Origin: an uncultured Ilumatobacter sp.
Lineage (GTDB): Bacteria; Actinomycetota; Acidimicrobiia; Acidimicrobiales; Ilumatobacteraceae
Direction: 5' to 3'
NCBI GenBank assembly: GCA_938049325.1
Contig: CALICC010000133.1
Location: 1 to 5,747, forward strand
Length of the DNA stretch: 5,747 nt
Of this stretch, positions 4,469-5,747 are shown one piece after another; position 1 is the stretch's first letter, and each line of letters opens with the position of its first letter. A program made the translations under genes and the position numbers. The notes under the pieces are model-generated. The model worked only from the letters and a program-made list of their open reading frames with translations. It had not been told where the DNA came from and made no database searches.

Positions 4469-5218
4469 CTAGGGCGCCACGACTTCGGCGGGAGTCCATC
4501 CGAGTACTTCGTCAACGTCGCGGTGGTGGGCCCGTCGCTTCGTGAGGCGTGCGGACTGGATCCGATCGAGCCGGAAGATTCGTCCGGCCTCGCGTAGCTC
4601 ACACCACCCGTTCAGGTACCAGCCGTCGGACCCGTGGTAGAAGCCGATGGCTTCGACGCTGCGCTCGGTGAGCTTGGAGTGAGCGTCGAGGTAGGTGATG
4701 TTCAGGACTCGACCGTGGCGAACTGCCTCTTGGATCGTGCGCCGAAGCCTCGGACTCACCGTGGCGTCACCGATCGGACCTCTGATGCGATTTCGGAGTT
4801 CGACGACACTTGCCTGCGTGCTCGGCGCCACGCTCTGGAGCAACAGATCGGCACCAGAGCGAGCGTCGTCGGAGTACGGGGCGTCGGGCCCGGCAGCCGC
4901 GACAGCAATCAGCAGAGCAGTGACCTGAGCCGATGACAGAGCCACGACTGAGGTGGCGGCAACGTCGAGGCTCACGGCGCCACCGTTTCGACCCGGTTCG
5001 CTCACGACGGGTGCCCCTGCTTCGCGCAAGCTGGCAAGGTCGCGCTCGATGGTCCGTCGCGACACGTCGAATCGGTCGGCGAGGGCCGTGGCAGTGACCG
5101 GCCGTCGGCCCGACTGGCGAATCGTCTCACTGATCGCGAAGAGTCGTTCCAGCCGGTTCACGGGCCCAGCCAACCCGTTTTCGAACCGTCCGTCAAGAAA
5201 TCCGACAATCTCCGACAT
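4469..5218 (-). CDS. WYL-domain HTH transcriptional regulator (YafY-like)
   Basis: A 249-residue predicted DNA-binding regulator. An HTH_11-type winged helix-turn-helix spans about 21-75 (NRLERLFAISETIRQ, VTATALADRFDVSRRTIERD, with SRRTIERD as recognition helix). A middle helical segment is followed by a WYL domain at about 155-228, including the signature at Trp200-Tyr201-Leu202 (DGWYLNGWCELREAGRIFRL). WYL domains bind ligands, probably nucleotides or nucleic acid, and control DNA binding. It is shorter than ~320-residue members, lacking the C-terminal WCX part, as common in this subgroup. ATG at 5218 is used; GTG at 5161 (just before NRLERLF, the usual family start) is a real alternative. 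It is divergent from the VOC gene with 57 bp between, suggesting control of that gene and itself. Confidence 0.92.
   Translation of the reverse strand: MSEIVGFLDGRFENGLAGPVNRLERLFAISETIRQSGRRPVTATALADRFDVSRRTIERDLASLREAGAPVVSEPGRNGGAVSLDVAATSVVALSSAQVTALLIAVAAAGPDAPYSDDARSGADLLLQSVAPSTQASVVELRNRIRGPIGDATVSPRLRRTIQEAVRHGRVLNITYLDAHSKLTERSVEAIGFYHGSDGWYLNGWCELREAGRIFRLDRIQSARLTKRRAHHRDVDEVLGWTPAEVVAP
5201..5217. promoter_or_regulatory. Direct repeat at the WYL gene start (possible operator)
   Basis: TCCGACA occurs at 5201-5207 and again at 5211-5217, a 10-bp period, with the second copy overlapping the start codon. Phased repeats at the start of a regulator, beside a divergent gene, could be its autoregulatory site. 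The unit is short, so chance is possible. Confidence 0.25.
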
Positions 5219-5261
5219 AGGGCTGTCGTCGGTGCCCCGTACCGTGAGGATTTCGCAACTG

Positions 5262-5267
5262 AAGGGA
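5262..5267 (+). promoter_or_regulatory. Ribosome binding site of the VOC gene
   Basis: AAGGGA (5262-5267) lies eight bases before the ATG at 5276. It is the clearest Shine-Dalgarno sequence in the window and fixes this start. Most other starts here lack one. Confidence 0.65.
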
Positions 5268-5275
5268 AGTGCAAC

Positions 5276-5683
5276 ATGGCCAAAGTGTCGCTCGGATACA
5301 TCATCTACTACGTCGAAGACGTGGCCAGGACCGTGAGTTTCTTCGAGGCGGCGTTCGGACTCGATCGCCGCTTTGTCACAGAGGAGAACGACTACGGCGA
5401 GATCGAGACCGGAGCGACCACACTTGCGTTCGTTTCGCTTGAACTCGCCAAGGTCAATCTCGATGAGGCTGGCGGATTCGTAGCTCCGAACGAGGACAAG
5501 CCAGCGCCGGCGGCGATCACGCTGGTGACGACCGACGTTGGTGAAACGGTCGCCGCCGCCATTGCTGCGGGTGGACGCGCCTACACCGACCCGGTCGACA
5601 AACCGTGGGGGCAGACCGTTGCCTACGTACTCGGCCCCAGCAACCTGCTCATCGAAGTTGCAACACCGGTTGCCGCACCGTGA
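5276..5683 (+). CDS. VOC-superfamily (glyoxalase/bleomycin resistance-like) protein
   Basis: A 135-residue protein with the two-module beta-alpha-beta-beta-beta arrangement of the VOC fold. The first module opens with SLGYIIYYVEDVARTVSFFE (5-24) and continues with the AFGLDRRF turn and GEIETGATTLAFVS. The second opens with ITLVTTDVGETVAAAIAAGG (81-100) and ends in the conserved KPWGQTVAYVLGPSNLLIEV (109-128). Glu127 sits where the last metal ligand of glyoxalase I lies, but the other ligand positions are not convincing, so metal use and substrate are open. Such proteins act on small reactive carbonyls, catechols or antibiotics, or merely bind them. It is probably controlled by the divergent WYL regulator. 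Its stop overlaps the start of the next coding region by four bases, implying an operon. Confidence 0.88.
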   Translation: MAKVSLGYIIYYVEDVARTVSFFEAAFGLDRRFVTEENDYGEIETGATTLAFVSLELAKVNLDEAGGFVAPNEDKPAPAAITLVTTDVGETVAAAIAAGGRAYTDPVDKPWGQTVAYVLGPSNLLIEVATPVAAP

Positions 5684-5747
5684 CCCGCCACGACAGCCGC
5701 AGCATCACCGCCCTCTGTTCCGGCTTTGTCACTGGGCAACTCGTGGA
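5680..5747 (+). CDS. Start of a further coding region (runs off right edge)
   Basis: A GTG at 5680 overlaps the VOC gene's TGA by four bases. The frame stays open to the edge, encoding VTRHDSRSITALCSGFVTGQ and two more complete codons. Nearly every codon ends in G or C, the coding signature of this DNA. No ribosome binding site is needed if it is translationally coupled to the VOC gene. The visible residues match no family I can name. Its placement suggests co-transcription with the VOC gene and shared control by the WYL regulator. Confidence 0.55.
   Translation, partial: MTRHDSRSITALCSGFVTGQLV

Noticed and set aside
4315..4602. N-terminal extension of the deaminase-like protein to 4602
   Set aside because: It would overlap the end of the WYL gene and translate the tandem repeat and hairpin. 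The deaminase fold begins near the ATG at 4314.

Overview
The window is GC-rich bacterial DNA with strong G/C bias at third codon positions and several likely leaderless or GTG starts. Its mix of families (RHH/MazF and ParD modules, a WYL regulator beside a VOC protein, a bacterial PH-domain membrane protein) suggests an actinomycete (Actinomycetota). No marker gene is present to narrow this, so the assignment is an inference. There are no rRNA, tRNA, CRISPR, transposase or integrase genes.

Left end (1-782): two toxin-antitoxin modules in tandem on the minus strand. A complete ribbon-helix-helix antitoxin and MazF/PemK toxin pair (782 down to 220, four-base overlap) is followed by the first 13 codons of a ParD-type antitoxin that runs off the left edge. 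The MazF pair has three 8-bp repeats phased at 11 bp over the antitoxin start, a good candidate autoregulatory operator. A hairpin follows the toxin stop.

Middle (783-3275): a loosely packed accessory stretch. Two near-identical GC-rich palindromes lie in inverted orientation (890-971), resembling a REPIN. Three small genes of unrecognised family follow: 1189-1500 (+), 2045-2407 (-) and 2622-3014 (+, hairpin after the stop). The 544-base stretch at 1501-2044 has no convincing intact gene, only a short open frame that may be a remnant.

Right part (3276-5747): a two-helix membrane protein with a bacterial PH domain (+), a convergent cytidine-deaminase-like zinc enzyme (-), then a WYL-domain regulator (-) divergent from a VOC/glyoxalase-like gene (+). 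The 57-bp spacer between the last two suggests regulator-target coupling. The VOC gene overlaps by four bases the start of another coding region that runs off the right edge.

Apart from the toxin-antitoxin pair and the WYL/VOC/downstream cluster, the genes look like single units with their own starts, in mixed orientations. This is typical of an accessory island rather than a core operon. No clearly new multi-gene system is visible. The observations most worth following up are the inverted palindrome pair, the 11-bp-phased operator candidate and the three unrecognised small genes.
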